Source: Mycolicibacterium sp. BiH015 (GTDB lineage Bacteria; Actinomycetota; Actinomycetes; Mycobacteriales; Mycobacteriaceae). From it: 64,000 nt of DNA. The notes below the pieces were generated by a model, which saw nothing but the letters and a program-made list of their open reading frames with translations, had not been told where the DNA came from and ran no database searches. The first letter of the stretch is position 1. Each line of letters begins with the position of its first letter. Made by a program: the position numbers and the translations under genes. Below, piece by piece: positions 16,935-26,136 of this stretch. The stretch lies in assembly GCF_027706845.1 (NCBI RefSeq), contig NZ_JAQGCZ010000013.1:107825-171824 (forward strand). The letters run 5' to 3'.

Positions 16935-17915
16935 TCAAGCTGACCCGTCGAAAAGCCCTGTCACGGAGCCGTTTTCGAAGACCGCGCGGATGGTGTTGGC
17001 CAGCAGTGGCGCGATCGAGAGCACGGTCAGCTGCGGGAACATCTTGTCCTCGCCGATCGGCAGCGTGTTGGTGACGATGACCTCGCGCGCACCGCTGTCG
17101 GCGAGTCGTTCGCGTGCCGGGTCCGACAGCACGCCGTGTGTGGCGGCGATGACGACGTCGGCCGCCCCGTCTTCTTTGAGCAGTCGGACGGCCCCGGCGA
17201 TGGTGCCGCCGGTGTCGATCATGTCGTCGGTGAGGATGCACGTCCTGCCCTTGACGTCGCCGACGACGCGGTTGGACTTGACCTGATTGGGCACCAGGGG
17301 ATCGCGGGTCTTGTGGATGAAGGCCAGCGGCACGCCGCCGAGGGAGTCTGCCCACTTCTCGGCGACGCGCACGCGGCCGGAGTCGGGGGAGACGACGACC
17401 ATGTCGTGATCGGCGTAGTTCTCGGCGATGTAGCCGGTCAGCAGCTTCTGGGCGCGCATGTGATCCACCGGCCCGTCGAAGAAGCCCTGGATCTGGTCGG
17501 TGTGCAGGTCGACGGTGACGATGCGATCCACGCCTGCGGTCTTGAGCAGGTCGGCGACGAGGCGCGCGGAGATCGGCTCACGCCCGCGGTGTTTCTTGTC
17601 CTGTCTCGCATAGGGATAAAACGGCAGGATCGCGGTGATCCGCTTGGCGCTACCACGCTTGAGTGCATCGATCATGAGCAGCTGTTCCATCAGCCACTGG
17701 TTGAGCGGCCACGGATGGCTCTGCAGCACGAAGGCGTCGCAGCCTCGGACGGACTCGTCGAAGCGGACGAAGATCTCTCCGTTGGCGAAGTCCCTGGCGG
17801 TCTGTGCGGTGACCGCCACGTCGAGTTCCTTGGCGACCTGCTCGGCGAGTTCAGGGTGCGCCCGACCCGAGAAGAGCATCAGGTTCTTGCGGTTGTCGGT
17901 CCAGTCGTGGCTCAC
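16935..17915 (-). CDS. prs: ribose-phosphate pyrophosphokinase
   Basis: The enzyme makes PRPP from ribose 5-phosphate and ATP for nucleotides, His, Trp and, in mycobacteria, arabinan precursor DPA. The 326-residue protein starts MSHDWTDNRKNLMLF, has the RQDKKHRGREPISARL flexible loop, the metal-binding DLHTDQIQGFF, and the PRPP loop DDMIDTGGTIAGA. The GTG at 17915 has GAGGGCAG upstream and gives the family N terminus; the frame is open 20 codons further. It follows glmU with about 100 bases between, as in M. tuberculosis. Confidence 0.96.
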   Translation of the reverse strand: MSHDWTDNRKNLMLFSGRAHPELAEQVAKELDVAVTAQTARDFANGEIFVRFDESVRGCDAFVLQSHPWPLNQWLMEQLLMIDALKRGSAKRITAILPFYPYARQDKKHRGREPISARLVADLLKTAGVDRIVTVDLHTDQIQGFFDGPVDHMRAQKLLTGYIAENYADHDMVVVSPDSGRVRVAEKWADSLGGVPLAFIHKTRDPLVPNQVKSNRVVGDVKGRTCILTDDMIDTGGTIAGAVRLLKEDGAADVVIAATHGVLSDPARERLADSGAREVIVTNTLPIGEDKMFPQLTVLSIAPLLANTIRAVFENGSVTGLFDGSA

Positions 17916-18018
17916 GGTCTGCCCTCGGCGGTCGGTGTCGATTCTCGGGTCATCGTACGTAGCGCTGACGTTCATACGCTGGCGGGTTACCAGAATGCCA
18001 ACAAACGGCGACCGAATG

Positions 18019-19485
18019 CTACTCGCTGGTAGCTTGGGGCGTTTCCGCCGCGGCTGCCTTCGCCGCTCGTGCGGCGGCTTCGGCCGCGGCGCTGCCCGGT
18101 CTCTTCTGCGCCACCCAGCCTTCGATGTTGCGCTGCGGACCAGCCGAAACAGCGAGCGCGCCAGGGGGGACGTCCTCTCGTACGACGGTCCCAGCGCCGG
18201 TGTAGGCGCCGTCGCCGACGGTGACGGGCGCCACGAACATGGTGTCGGACCCGGTGCGCACGTGGGAGCCGATCGTGGTGCGGCTCTTGGTTTCTCCGTC
18301 GTAGTTGACGAACACGCTGGAGGCGCCGATGTTGCTGTGCTCGCCGATGTCGGCGTCGCCGACGTAGGTCAGGTGCGGCACTTTGGTGCCGGTCCCGATG
18401 GTGGCGTTCTTGGTTTCGACGAATGCGCCGAGCTTGGCGGACGCGCCGAGCGCTGTGCGGGGACGCAGATAGGTGAAGGGGCCGACGACGGAGTGGGCGC
18501 CGACGGTCGACGAGCTGCCGTGGGTGCGGATCACCTGGGCGCCGTCTCCGACAGCGACATCGGTCAGGGTGGTGTCGGGCCCGATCTCGCACCCGCCTCC
18601 GACGGTGGTTGCGCCGTGCAGTTGGGTGTTGGGGCGTATGACGGTGTCGCGGCCGATGGTCACGTCGATGTCGATCCACGTCGTCGCCGGGTCGATCACC
18701 GTCACCCCGTTGCGCTGGTGGGCCGCGACGATGCGGCGGTTGAGGACACCGGCCAGCGCGGCCAGCTGAACGCGGTCGTTGACGCCGGCGACCAGGTCGG
18801 AATCGTCGATGTGCTTGGCCCGCACGTGGCCGCCGTCGCCGCGGACGAGGGCGATCGCGTCGGTCAGGTAGAGCTCCTGTTGGGCGTTGTCGGCGCGCAG
18901 TCTGCTCAGCGCCGAGCGCAGCGCGCCGATGTCGAACGCGTACACCGCAGCGTTGACCTCGGTGATCTCCTTCTGGGACTCGGTGGCGTCGGCCTGTTCG
19001 ATGATGGCGAGCACCTCGCCGTCCGGGCTGCGCAGGATCCGTCCGTAGCCGGTCGGGTCGGCCAGGGTGGTTGTCAGCAGCGTGGCCGCAGCGGACTCGG
19101 CGTGGTGGGCGGCGACCAACTCGGCCAAGGTCTCGGAGTTCAGCAACGGGACATCGCCGGCGGTGACGACGACGACACCGTCGAAATCCTCGGGAAGGGC
19201 CGTGATACCGCACGCGACCGCGTGCCCGGTACCGCGCTGCTCTTCCTGCACCGCGATGTCGACCGTCCTGCCGAGCTGCTCGCCGATCTGCGCAGCTGCC
19301 GGGCCCACGCGGTCGCGGTCTTTGCCGACCACCACGACGAGGTGCTTCGGCGCGATCTGGGCCACGGCGTGCATGCTGTGGCCCAGCATGCTGCGACCGC
19401 CCAGCGTGTGCAGCATCTTCGGGGTGTCGGATTTCATCCGGGTGCCTGCGCCGGCCGCCAGAATCAGGACCGCGGTGTCACGCAT
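18019..19485 (-). CDS. glmU: bifunctional GlmU: glucosamine-1-phosphate acetyltransferase / UDP-GlcNAc pyrophosphorylase
   Basis: GlmU makes UDP-GlcNAc for peptidoglycan and arabinogalactan linkers. The N-terminal uridylyltransferase shows LILAAGAGTRMKSDTPKMLH; the C-terminal half is a left-handed beta helix of hexapeptide repeats with the acetyltransferase active-site region (SKLGAFVETKNA, NYDGETKSRTTIG). The 488 residues end in an Ala-rich tail typical of mycobacteria. The ATG at 19485 (MRDTAVLIL) has AAGGAC upstream and is preferred to a 12-codon longer start. A tRNA-Gln gene is 140 bases upstream on the same strand. Confidence 0.97.
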   Translation of the reverse strand: MRDTAVLILAAGAGTRMKSDTPKMLHTLGGRSMLGHSMHAVAQIAPKHLVVVVGKDRDRVGPAAAQIGEQLGRTVDIAVQEEQRGTGHAVACGITALPEDFDGVVVVTAGDVPLLNSETLAELVAAHHAESAAATLLTTTLADPTGYGRILRSPDGEVLAIIEQADATESQKEITEVNAAVYAFDIGALRSALSRLRADNAQQELYLTDAIALVRGDGGHVRAKHIDDSDLVAGVNDRVQLAALAGVLNRRIVAAHQRNGVTVIDPATTWIDIDVTIGRDTVIRPNTQLHGATTVGGGCEIGPDTTLTDVAVGDGAQVIRTHGSSSTVGAHSVVGPFTYLRPRTALGASAKLGAFVETKNATIGTGTKVPHLTYVGDADIGEHSNIGASSVFVNYDGETKSRTTIGSHVRTGSDTMFVAPVTVGDGAYTGAGTVVREDVPPGALAVSAGPQRNIEGWVAQKRPGSAAAEAAARAAKAAAAETPQATSE

Positions 19486-19522
19486 GGATGTCCTTCCTCG
19501 CCGTCGCGAGCGCCCTTGCACC

Positions 19523-19555
19523 GCGAGCGCGCGTGTTTGCGCGCCGACACACCGC
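19523..19555. repeat. intergenic repeat (copy 2)
   Basis: This matches 28 of 33 bases of 10501-10533, including GCGAGC, CGCGTGT and CGCCGACAC blocks. Here it sits between tRNA-Gln and glmU. Substitutions in both arms keep the GTGT/ACAC core. Confidence 0.55.
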
Positions 19556-19625
19556 TTCTGGATGTCTTTTCGCGCACGCTGGCCGCTCTTGTTGTCGACT
19601 CACTCGGCAAGCCCCGCTCGTTGAG

Positions 19626-19697
19626 CTCCGTCGCCAGGACTCGAACCTGAACTATCTGAACCAAAATCAGAGGTGCTGCCGATTACACCACGACGGA
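19626..19697 (-). tRNA. glnT: tRNA-Gln (UUG anticodon)
   Basis: Read on the minus strand, the 72-base gene has a 7-bp acceptor stem (TCCGTCG with CGACGGA), discriminator G, a D arm, an anticodon stem CTGA/TCAG enclosing TTTTGGT with anticodon TTG, and a T arm with GGTTCGAGTCC. The CCA end is not encoded. Its place upstream of glmU agrees with the mycobacterial order. The gene symbol is a guess. Confidence 0.96.
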
Positions 19698-19709
19698 CCG
19701 GGTCACGAG

Positions 19710-19929
19710 TTACGCGTGCGACTCTAGCCCACCCAGCGATCGAATCTCCCGCAGCGCGATCTCCCGCAGCGAGGACAGCGGCAGGCCGAGCCGCCTGGCG
19801 ACCACCTCGCCGCCGGCCCTGGAGCGCGGCCGATGCAGCGCCTCGGTCAGCGCCGGAGCCACCGAGCATGCTGATCAAGCGGTCCAGCGCGATCACAGGC
19901 CCGACGTTACGCGGTTCGGGTGCGGTCAC
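19710..19929 (-). pseudogene. small gene with apparent frameshift
   Basis: From the GTG at 19929 the frame codes MTAPEPRNVGPVIALDRLIS and keeps strong GC3 bias to about 19860. There it loses codon character, while the neighbouring frame takes over with strong GC3 bias (TEALHRPRSRAGGEVVARR and SSLREIALREIRSLGG) to a TAA at 19710-19712. Joined, the two parts would give a protein of about 71 residues of unknown function. A 1-base indel, real or from sequencing, explains this best. It is divergent from the TetR gene with overlapping promoter space. Confidence 0.5.
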
Positions 19930-19946
19930 GGTTTAGGCTGAAACGC

Positions 19947-20591
19947 GTGGCAGGCCCCGACAAGCCGGACAGTCATCCCCGCGCGCCGCGGGCGAGGATG
20001 ACCGGCAGCGAACGCCGCCAGCAACTGATCGAGATCGCCAAGTCGCTGTTCGCCGAGCGCGGGTTCGACGGCACCTCGATCGAGGAGATCGCGCTGCGGG
20101 CCAACGTGTCCAAACCTGTTGTGTACGAACACTTCGGGGGCAAAGAAGGCCTGTACGCCGTCGTCGTCGACCGCGAGATGTCGGCCCTGCTGGACGGCAT
20201 CACGTCCTCGCTGGCCGACAACAGGTCGCGGGTTCGGGTCGAGCGCGTGGCGCTGGCGTTGCTGACCTACGTCGAGGAACGCACCGACGGGTTCCGGATT
20301 CTCATCCGGGATTCGCCGGCGAGCATCACGCAGGGCACCTACTCCACGCTGCTCAACGACGCCGTCAGCCAGGTCGCGTCGATCCTTGCCGGGGATTTCT
20401 CCCGCCGCGGTCTCGACCCCGATCTCGCGCCGCTGTACGCGCAGGCGCTCGTCGGTTCGGTGTCGATGGCGGCGCAGTGGTGGCTCGACGTACGGGAGCC
20501 GAAAAAGGAGGTCGTCGCCGCCCATCTGGTGAACCTGTGCTGGAACGGGTTGACGCACCTCGAGTCCGACCCCGTGCTGCACGAGGAGTAG
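19947..20591 (+). CDS. TetR family transcriptional regulator
   Basis: This 214-residue repressor-type DNA-binding protein has the N-terminal helix-turn-helix typical of TetR: LIEIAKSLFAERGFDGTSIEEIALRANVSKPVVYEHFGGKEGLY (about residues 25-68, given here only for position). The C-terminal ligand domain is less conserved. The GTG at 19947 lies seven bases after a -10-like TAGGCT, so a leaderless transcript is likely; a GTG at 19920 is in frame but lies in the promoter. It matches Rv1019 in position, between glmU and mfd. Its target and ligand are unknown. Confidence 0.92.
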   Translation: MAGPDKPDSHPRAPRARMTGSERRQQLIEIAKSLFAERGFDGTSIEEIALRANVSKPVVYEHFGGKEGLYAVVVDREMSALLDGITSSLADNRSRVRVERVALALLTYVEERTDGFRILIRDSPASITQGTYSTLLNDAVSQVASILAGDFSRRGLDPDLAPLYAQALVGSVSMAAQWWLDVREPKKEVVAAHLVNLCWNGLTHLESDPVLHEE

Positions 20592-20594
20592 CCG

Positions 20595-21113
20595 CTAGCG
20601 CGGCCGCAGCACGAAGTAGCCGAAAATCATTGTCCCGTAGTCGGGTTCGAGCAGCGTGCGCAGGGCCACCGCGAGTACGATCCGGTCGTCGACGATGCTG
20701 CGCAGCCACTCCGGGCGCCACATGAGGTAGTCCACGGTCTCACCGCCGACCTGTTCCTGACCCTGTTCGGCCAAGGTCAGGCCGTACTGGTCGAGATAGG
20801 GGCTCGCCATCTTTTCGAGCGCGACCCAGTCGTAGCCGGTGCGGCGGACGTAAAGCTCTTCGGTCTCGATCCGGTAGTCCGGTGCGATAGCGCTCACCGC
20901 GTCGTGCATGGCGACTCCGAACCGTTGCCGATCGGCCTGTGGCTGGCTGCCCAGCGGGTCCGCGGACAGCTTCTCAAGTTTGCCGGGCAGAACCAGCGGA
21001 GCCCCGTTGAGGATCGGGCGGGTCGTCGGCAGGTACAGCCTCGAATACGCGGTGACGCCCAAAATGGCGACGAGCGCGATCGTCACGGCGACGATCAGGA
21101 TGCGTTTGAACAC
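20595..21113 (-). CDS. membrane-anchored protein of unknown function, partner of the calpain-like gene
   Basis: The 172-residue protein has one N-terminal hydrophobic helix (about residues 4-24, ILIVAVTIALVAILGVTA) and a polar remainder, so it should be anchored with its bulk outside the membrane. The family is not recognised. The GTG at 21113 directly follows the TGA of the calpain-like protease gene with no bases between, so translation is coupled. This makes it a candidate partner, chaperone or immunity protein for that protease. It ends three bases from the convergent TetR gene. Confidence 0.75.
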   Translation of the reverse strand: MFKRILIVAVTIALVAILGVTAYSRLYLPTTRPILNGAPLVLPGKLEKLSADPLGSQPQADRQRFGVAMHDAVSAIAPDYRIETEELYVRRTGYDWVALEKMASPYLDQYGLTLAEQGQEQVGGETVDYLMWRPEWLRSIVDDRIVLAVALRTLLEPDYGTMIFGYFVLRPR

Positions 21114-22352
21114 TCAGGACCCCATCCGGCCGATGTTGATCATCGCGGTTGGGCCCAAGCCGACTCCGCCGAGCGGGTCGGTGCCGATCAAATCCCCGAG
21201 GCGGACGTCGAACACCGGGGGCAGCTCGCTGCCGGGGCCCCACGGATTGCGCAACGTCACCGTCGCGTCGCTTCCCGTGCCTGTGATTCCTTCGATCGAG
21301 TAGACGTGCATCGGCGCCACCGAGTCCTTCGTGAAGATGCTGGTCGACAGCATCACGGGCTGATTGCCCGCCAACGCGTCGGCGATCCGGGTGTCGATGT
21401 TCTGGCTCGGGGACATCCATTCGGTGGCGGGGAAAATCCAATCGCCGTTGTTGCCGGTGAGCGCTTCCAGCGCCGGTGGTGTCACCCCACTCTGGATCTT
21501 CGTCAGCTCGGTGCCCGAGGTCTTCATCTTGGCGTATGCGGATTCCAGCACCGCGGGCCACAACGGCGCACCGGGCACGTTGTTGTCCACTCCGCTGGCG
21601 CCGTGCTGGGCGATGTTGGCGTCGATGTCGGCCTGGGTGACGGGGATGTGGCGCCATTCGCGCCCGTCCCACAGCGTCACGTCGAACAGGCCTGTGTACG
21701 GGTCGTAGCTGATGCGGTCCTTGATCCACTGCGGGTTGGCGTTCGCGATCGAGCTCATCGTGGCGACGAGGTAGCAGTCGCCGATGCCGTCCTGGTTGAC
21801 GTCAGAGCCTTTGGGGTCGCCGTCATAGAGGTCGTCGTCACCCCACTTCAGGGTCGGCACCGGGGTCTGAGGCACCGCGGAGCCGCTTCGCACCGCCTCG
21901 GCGACCGTGTCGTCGATGCGCGCGAACCAGGACAGCATCGTCTTCAACGACGTGGTGTAGGCACCGGCCAGCGTCGGCGACATCATGCCCAACGTGTCGT
22001 GCCCCCACACGCTCCCGTCATCGCCGACCATGCCGCCCAGGGCGCGGGCCTGAGCGGCCATTGCCAGGATCTGGCTGCGCAGCGGATCCAGGTTGACACC
22101 GCCGTACCGCAACGCGGCCGCGTAGTTCGTCAGTGTGGCGTGCAACCGACGGTGGCGTGTGAGGTCGGCCTCGGCCCTCGCGATGGCGGCGTCGGCGGCT
22201 CCGCCGTGCCAGGCTGCGCGCAGCGCGTCGAGTTCGCTCTGCAACTCCGCGGTGTGGGCGGCCAGCGCGGCGACCTTCTCGTCCTGCTGTCGGGCGGAAT
22301 CCAGCAAACGAGATGGTTGGGTGCCTTCCACGATCGAAAGCGTCGCAACCAT
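21114..22352 (-). CDS. WXG100-like/calpain-family cysteine protease, putative type VII secreted effector
   Basis: The C-terminal half has the three active-site blocks of peptidase family C2 (calpain): GIGDCYLVATMSSIA with Cys193, PMHVYSIEG with His349, and LRNPWGPG with Asn369. The N-terminal 120 residues are helical and contain a W-x-G turn (AAWHGG, Trp48-Gly50) between two helices, the layout of WXG100/ESX substrates. I infer a secreted or surface protease exported by an ESX system. The EF-hand-like DVNQDGIGD segment (185-192) just before Cys193 might bind calcium. The ATG at 22352 follows GGAGAGG; GTG at 22355 is an alternative. It is followed directly by a membrane-anchored partner. Confidence 0.82.
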   Translation of the reverse strand: MVATLSIVEGTQPSRLLDSARQQDEKVAALAAHTAELQSELDALRAAWHGGAADAAIARAEADLTRHRRLHATLTNYAAALRYGGVNLDPLRSQILAMAAQARALGGMVGDDGSVWGHDTLGMMSPTLAGAYTTSLKTMLSWFARIDDTVAEAVRSGSAVPQTPVPTLKWGDDDLYDGDPKGSDVNQDGIGDCYLVATMSSIANANPQWIKDRISYDPYTGLFDVTLWDGREWRHIPVTQADIDANIAQHGASGVDNNVPGAPLWPAVLESAYAKMKTSGTELTKIQSGVTPPALEALTGNNGDWIFPATEWMSPSQNIDTRIADALAGNQPVMLSTSIFTKDSVAPMHVYSIEGITGTGSDATVTLRNPWGPGSELPPVFDVRLGDLIGTDPLGGVGLGPTAMINIGRMGS

Positions 22353-22477
22353 CACCTCTCCCGTTCCCCGCAAACCCGCACCGACGCTAACACCGGGAGC
22401 CGGGGGGTCTGCGCACCAATTCGGACGCCCGGGACGGCCGCTCTGCTTGTCGGCGCAGTGCCTACGATGGAGGCATC

Positions 22478-25400
22478 ATGACCGTTTCGGGGCTCAGCCA
22501 TGTCCAAACCCCGATCGCGGGCCTCGTCGACCTCGCGCTGCGCGATCCCTCTCTGCAGGAGATCGCCCGCCGCGCCGCCGCCCGGCCTGCCGATCTCAGC
22601 CTCGTCGGGCCGGCCAGCGCACGCCTGTTCGTGGCGTCCGCGCTCGCCCAGTCCGGCCCGCTTCTCGTCGTCACAGCGACCGGCCGGGAAGCCGACGACC
22701 TGACCGCAGAACTGCAGGGCGTCTTCGGGGACGCGGTTGCGCTGTTCCCGTCATGGGAAACGCTGCCGCACGAGCGGCTCTCACCCGGGGTCGACACGGT
22801 CGGGGCGCGGATGATGGTGCTGCGCCGCCTGGCCCATCCGGACGACGCCCGCCTCGGCGCGCCACTTCGGATCGTCGTCACCACGGCGCGTTCGCTGTTG
22901 CAGCCGATGGCGCCCGACCTGGCGCAGGTCGAGCCGGTGACGCTCACCGTCGGCGCCGACGCGGACTTCGACGACACCATCGCATGCCTGGTCGAACTGG
23001 CGTACACCCGTGTCGACATGGTCGGCAAACGCGGCGAATTCGCCGTCCGCGGAGGCATCCTCGACGTGTTCCCGCCGACTGCCGAGCATCCGGTGCGCAT
23101 CGAGTTCTGGGGTGACGAGGTGTCCGAGATGAGGATGTTCTCGGTCGCCGACCAGAGATCCATCCCCGAGATCGACATCGACACCCTGATCGCCGTGCCC
23201 TGCAGGGAACTGCTGCTGACCGCCGAGGTCCGGGACCGGGCCACGGCCTTGTCGGCCGAGCATCCGGTGGTGGAGAACAGTGTGCCTGGCAGCGTGCCCG
23301 ACATGCTGGCCCGGTTGTCCGAGGGCATCCCCGTGGAGGGGATGGAAGCCCTGCTTCCGCTGTTGCGTCCCAGCGACTATGCGACGTTGCCCGACCATCT
23401 GCCGGACGGCACTCCGTTGCTGGTGTGCGACCCCGAGAAGGTGCGGACCCGCGCCGCCGACCTGATCAAGACGGGCCGCGAGTTCCTCGAAGCGTCGTGG
23501 TCGACCGCCGCGGTGGGCGGCGACGTGCCGATCGACATCGAGGCGCTGGGCGCCTCGGGATACGTCAGCTACGGCGACGCCCGTGACGCAGCCCGGGCAG
23601 GCGGTCACCCGTGGTGGACGCTGAGCCAGCTCGACAGCGGCTCGGGTGAGTCCACAGCCCTCGACATCCGGCCGGCTCCGTCGGCACGTGGCCAGCAGCA
23701 CAACCTCGATGAGATCTTCGCGATGCTGCGCGCCCATATCGCTACCGGCGGCTTCGGCGCCGTCGTCACCCCGGGCACCGGCACCGCGAAGCGCGTGGTC
23801 GAGCAGCTTTCCGAATCCGACACGCCCGCAGCGATTCTCGAGCCTGGAGACACCCCGCGTGAAGGTGTGGTCGGCGTCCTGAAGGGGCCGCTGCACGACG
23901 GTGTCGTCATTCCGGGCGCCAACCTGGTGGTGATCACCGAGACCGATTTGACCGGAAACCGCGCGGCGGCCACGGAGGGCAAAAAGCTTGCGGCCAAACG
24001 TCGCAACGTCGTCGACCCGCTGGCGCTCACCGCAGGCGACATGGTCGTGCACGACCAGCACGGCATCGGCCGCTTCGTCGAGATGACCGAACGGGTGGTC
24101 GGTGGCGCTCGCCGCGAGTATCTGGTGCTTGAGTACGCGTCGGCCAGGCGTGGCGGCGGGTCGGACCGGTTGTACGTCCCGATGGACTCGCTCGACCAGC
24201 TGTCGCGCTACGTCGGTGGTGAGTCGCCCACCCTCAGCAGGCTCGGCGGCAGTGACTGGGCGAACACGAAAACCAAAGCGCGCCGGGCAGTTCGGGAGAT
24301 CGCCGCCGAACTCGTCACGCTCTACGCCAAACGTCAGGCCTCACCCGGTCACGCGTTCGGTCCGGACACCCCGTGGCAGACGGAGATGGAGGACGCGTTC
24401 GGTTTCACCGAGACCGTCGACCAGCTGACCGCGATCACCGAGGTCAAGGCGGACATGGAGAAACCCGTGCCGATGGACCGCGTCATCTGCGGCGACGTGG
24501 GCTACGGCAAGACCGAGATCGCCGTCCGTGCCGCATTCAAGGCCGTGCAGGACGGTAAGCAGGTCGCGGTGCTGGTGCCCACGACGCTGCTGGCCGACCA
24601 GCACCTGCAGACGTTCACCAATCGCATGACCGGCTTTCCCGTGACGGTGAAAGGCTTGTCACGGTTCACCGATCCCGCCGAATCCCGCGCCACGATGGAG
24701 GGGATGAAGGACGGCTCCGTCGACATCGTCATCGGCACCCACCGGCTCCTGCAGACCGGGGTGACGTGGAAGGACCTCGGGTTGGTCATCGTCGACGAAG
24801 AGCAGCGTTTCGGCGTCGAACACAAAGAGCACATCAAGTCGATGCGCACCCACGTCGACGTTCTGACGATGAGCGCCACCCCGATTCCGCGCACGCTGGA
24901 GATGAGCCTGGCCGGTATCCGTGAGATGTCGACGATCCTGACCCCACCGGAGGAGCGGTATCCGGTGCTGACGTACGTCGGCCCGCACGACGACAAACAG
25001 GTCGCGGCCGCGCTGCGGCGCGAGATGTTGCGCGACGGGCAGGCGTTCTACATCCATAACCGGGTGCGCTCGATCGACCAGGCCGCGGCCAAGGTCAGGC
25101 AGCTGGTGCCGGAGGCGCGGGTCGTCGTCGCGCACGGGCAGATGCCCGAGGAGCAGCTGGAGAAGACGGTCGAGGGGTTCTGGAACCGTGAGTTCGACAT
25201 CCTGGTATGCACGACGATCGTCGAGACGGGCCTGGACATTTCGAACGCCAACACGCTGATCGTGGAACGCGCCGACACGTTCGGGCTGTCCCAGCTGCAC
25301 CAGCTGCGGGGCCGCGTCGGCCGTTCCCGTGAGCGGGGCTATGCGTACTTCCTGTACCCGCCCGAGGTTCCGCTGACCGAGACCGCCTACGACCGCTTGG

Positions 25401-26077
25401 CGACCATCGCGCAGAACAACGAGCTGGGCGCGGGCATGGCTGTTGCGATGAAGGACCTCGAGATCCGTGGTGCCGGAAATGTGTTGGGCGCCGAGCAGTC
25501 CGGCCACGTCGCCGGTGTCGGCTTCGACCTCTACGTGCGCCTGGTCGGCGAGGCCGTGGAGGCGTATCGAGCCGCCGCCGACGGGAAAACCGTTGCCACA
25601 GCGGAGGAACCGAAGGATGTGCGGATCGACCTTCCCGTCGATGCCCACCTGCCGCCGGACTACATCGGCAGCGACCGGCTGCGGCTGGAGGCCTATCGCA
25701 GGCTCGCCGCCGCTCCCGACGACGCCGCGGTCGACGCGGTGATCGAGGAGCTCGTCGACCGTTACGGCCCGCTGCCCGAGCCGGCGGAGTTGCTGGTGGC
25801 CGTCGCCCGGTTACGGCTGCTCGCGCGCGCCCATGGTCTCACCGAGATCGGCGCGGTGACGTCGGCGGCGTCCACGCTACGGATCTCGCCGCTGACGCTG
25901 CCCGATTCTGCGCAGCTGCGGCTCAAGCGGCTCTATGCCGGCGCGAACTATCGCGCGACGACGTCAACCGTGCAGGTGCCGATCCCGCGCGCAGGCAGCG
26001 GTGTCGGCGCGCCGCGGATCCGCGACCTGGAGTTGATCGAGTTCGTCTCGGGTCTCATCAAAGTGCTTCACGATTAG
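22478..26077 (+). CDS. mfd: transcription-repair coupling factor
   Basis: This 1199-residue ATP-dependent translocase removes RNA polymerase stalled at DNA lesions and recruits UvrA. The N-terminal UvrB-like module is followed by the RNA polymerase interaction domain (VHDQHGIGRF...), helicase motifs I (CGDVGYGKTEIA), II (VIVDEEQRFG), and TRG motif (LRGRVGRS), and the C-terminal TRCF domain. The length is typical for mycobacteria. The ATG at 22478 has GGAGG ten bases upstream. It is followed by mazG, as in M. tuberculosis. Confidence 0.97.
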   Translation: MTVSGLSHVQTPIAGLVDLALRDPSLQEIARRAAARPADLSLVGPASARLFVASALAQSGPLLVVTATGREADDLTAELQGVFGDAVALFPSWETLPHERLSPGVDTVGARMMVLRRLAHPDDARLGAPLRIVVTTARSLLQPMAPDLAQVEPVTLTVGADADFDDTIACLVELAYTRVDMVGKRGEFAVRGGILDVFPPTAEHPVRIEFWGDEVSEMRMFSVADQRSIPEIDIDTLIAVPCRELLLTAEVRDRATALSAEHPVVENSVPGSVPDMLARLSEGIPVEGMEALLPLLRPSDYATLPDHLPDGTPLLVCDPEKVRTRAADLIKTGREFLEASWSTAAVGGDVPIDIEALGASGYVSYGDARDAARAGGHPWWTLSQLDSGSGESTALDIRPAPSARGQQHNLDEIFAMLRAHIATGGFGAVVTPGTGTAKRVVEQLSESDTPAAILEPGDTPREGVVGVLKGPLHDGVVIPGANLVVITETDLTGNRAAATEGKKLAAKRRNVVDPLALTAGDMVVHDQHGIGRFVEMTERVVGGARREYLVLEYASARRGGGSDRLYVPMDSLDQLSRYVGGESPTLSRLGGSDWANTKTKARRAVREIAAELVTLYAKRQASPGHAFGPDTPWQTEMEDAFGFTETVDQLTAITEVKADMEKPVPMDRVICGDVGYGKTEIAVRAAFKAVQDGKQVAVLVPTTLLADQHLQTFTNRMTGFPVTVKGLSRFTDPAESRATMEGMKDGSVDIVIGTHRLLQTGVTWKDLGLVIVDEEQRFGVEHKEHIKSMRTHVDVLTMSATPIPRTLEMSLAGIREMSTILTPPEERYPVLTYVGPHDDKQVAAALRREMLRDGQAFYIHNRVRSIDQAAAKVRQLVPEARVVVAHGQMPEEQLEKTVEGFWNREFDILVCTTIVETGLDISNANTLIVERADTFGLSQLHQLRGRVGRSRERGYAYFLYPPEVPLTETAYDRLATIAQNNELGAGMAVAMKDLEIRGAGNVLGAEQSGHVAGVGFDLYVRLVGEAVEAYRAAADGKTVATAEEPKDVRIDLPVDAHLPPDYIGSDRLRLEAYRRLAAAPDDAAVDAVIEELVDRYGPLPEPAELLVAVARLRLLARAHGLTEIGAVTSAASTLRISPLTLPDSAQLRLKRLYAGANYRATTSTVQVPIPRAGSGVGAPRIRDLELIEFVSGLIKVLHD

Positions 26078-26136
26078 GACTCGAGGTCGTGCAACAGATG
26101 GCTCGCCGCCGGGCAAAGCTGATATAACCGACTGCG

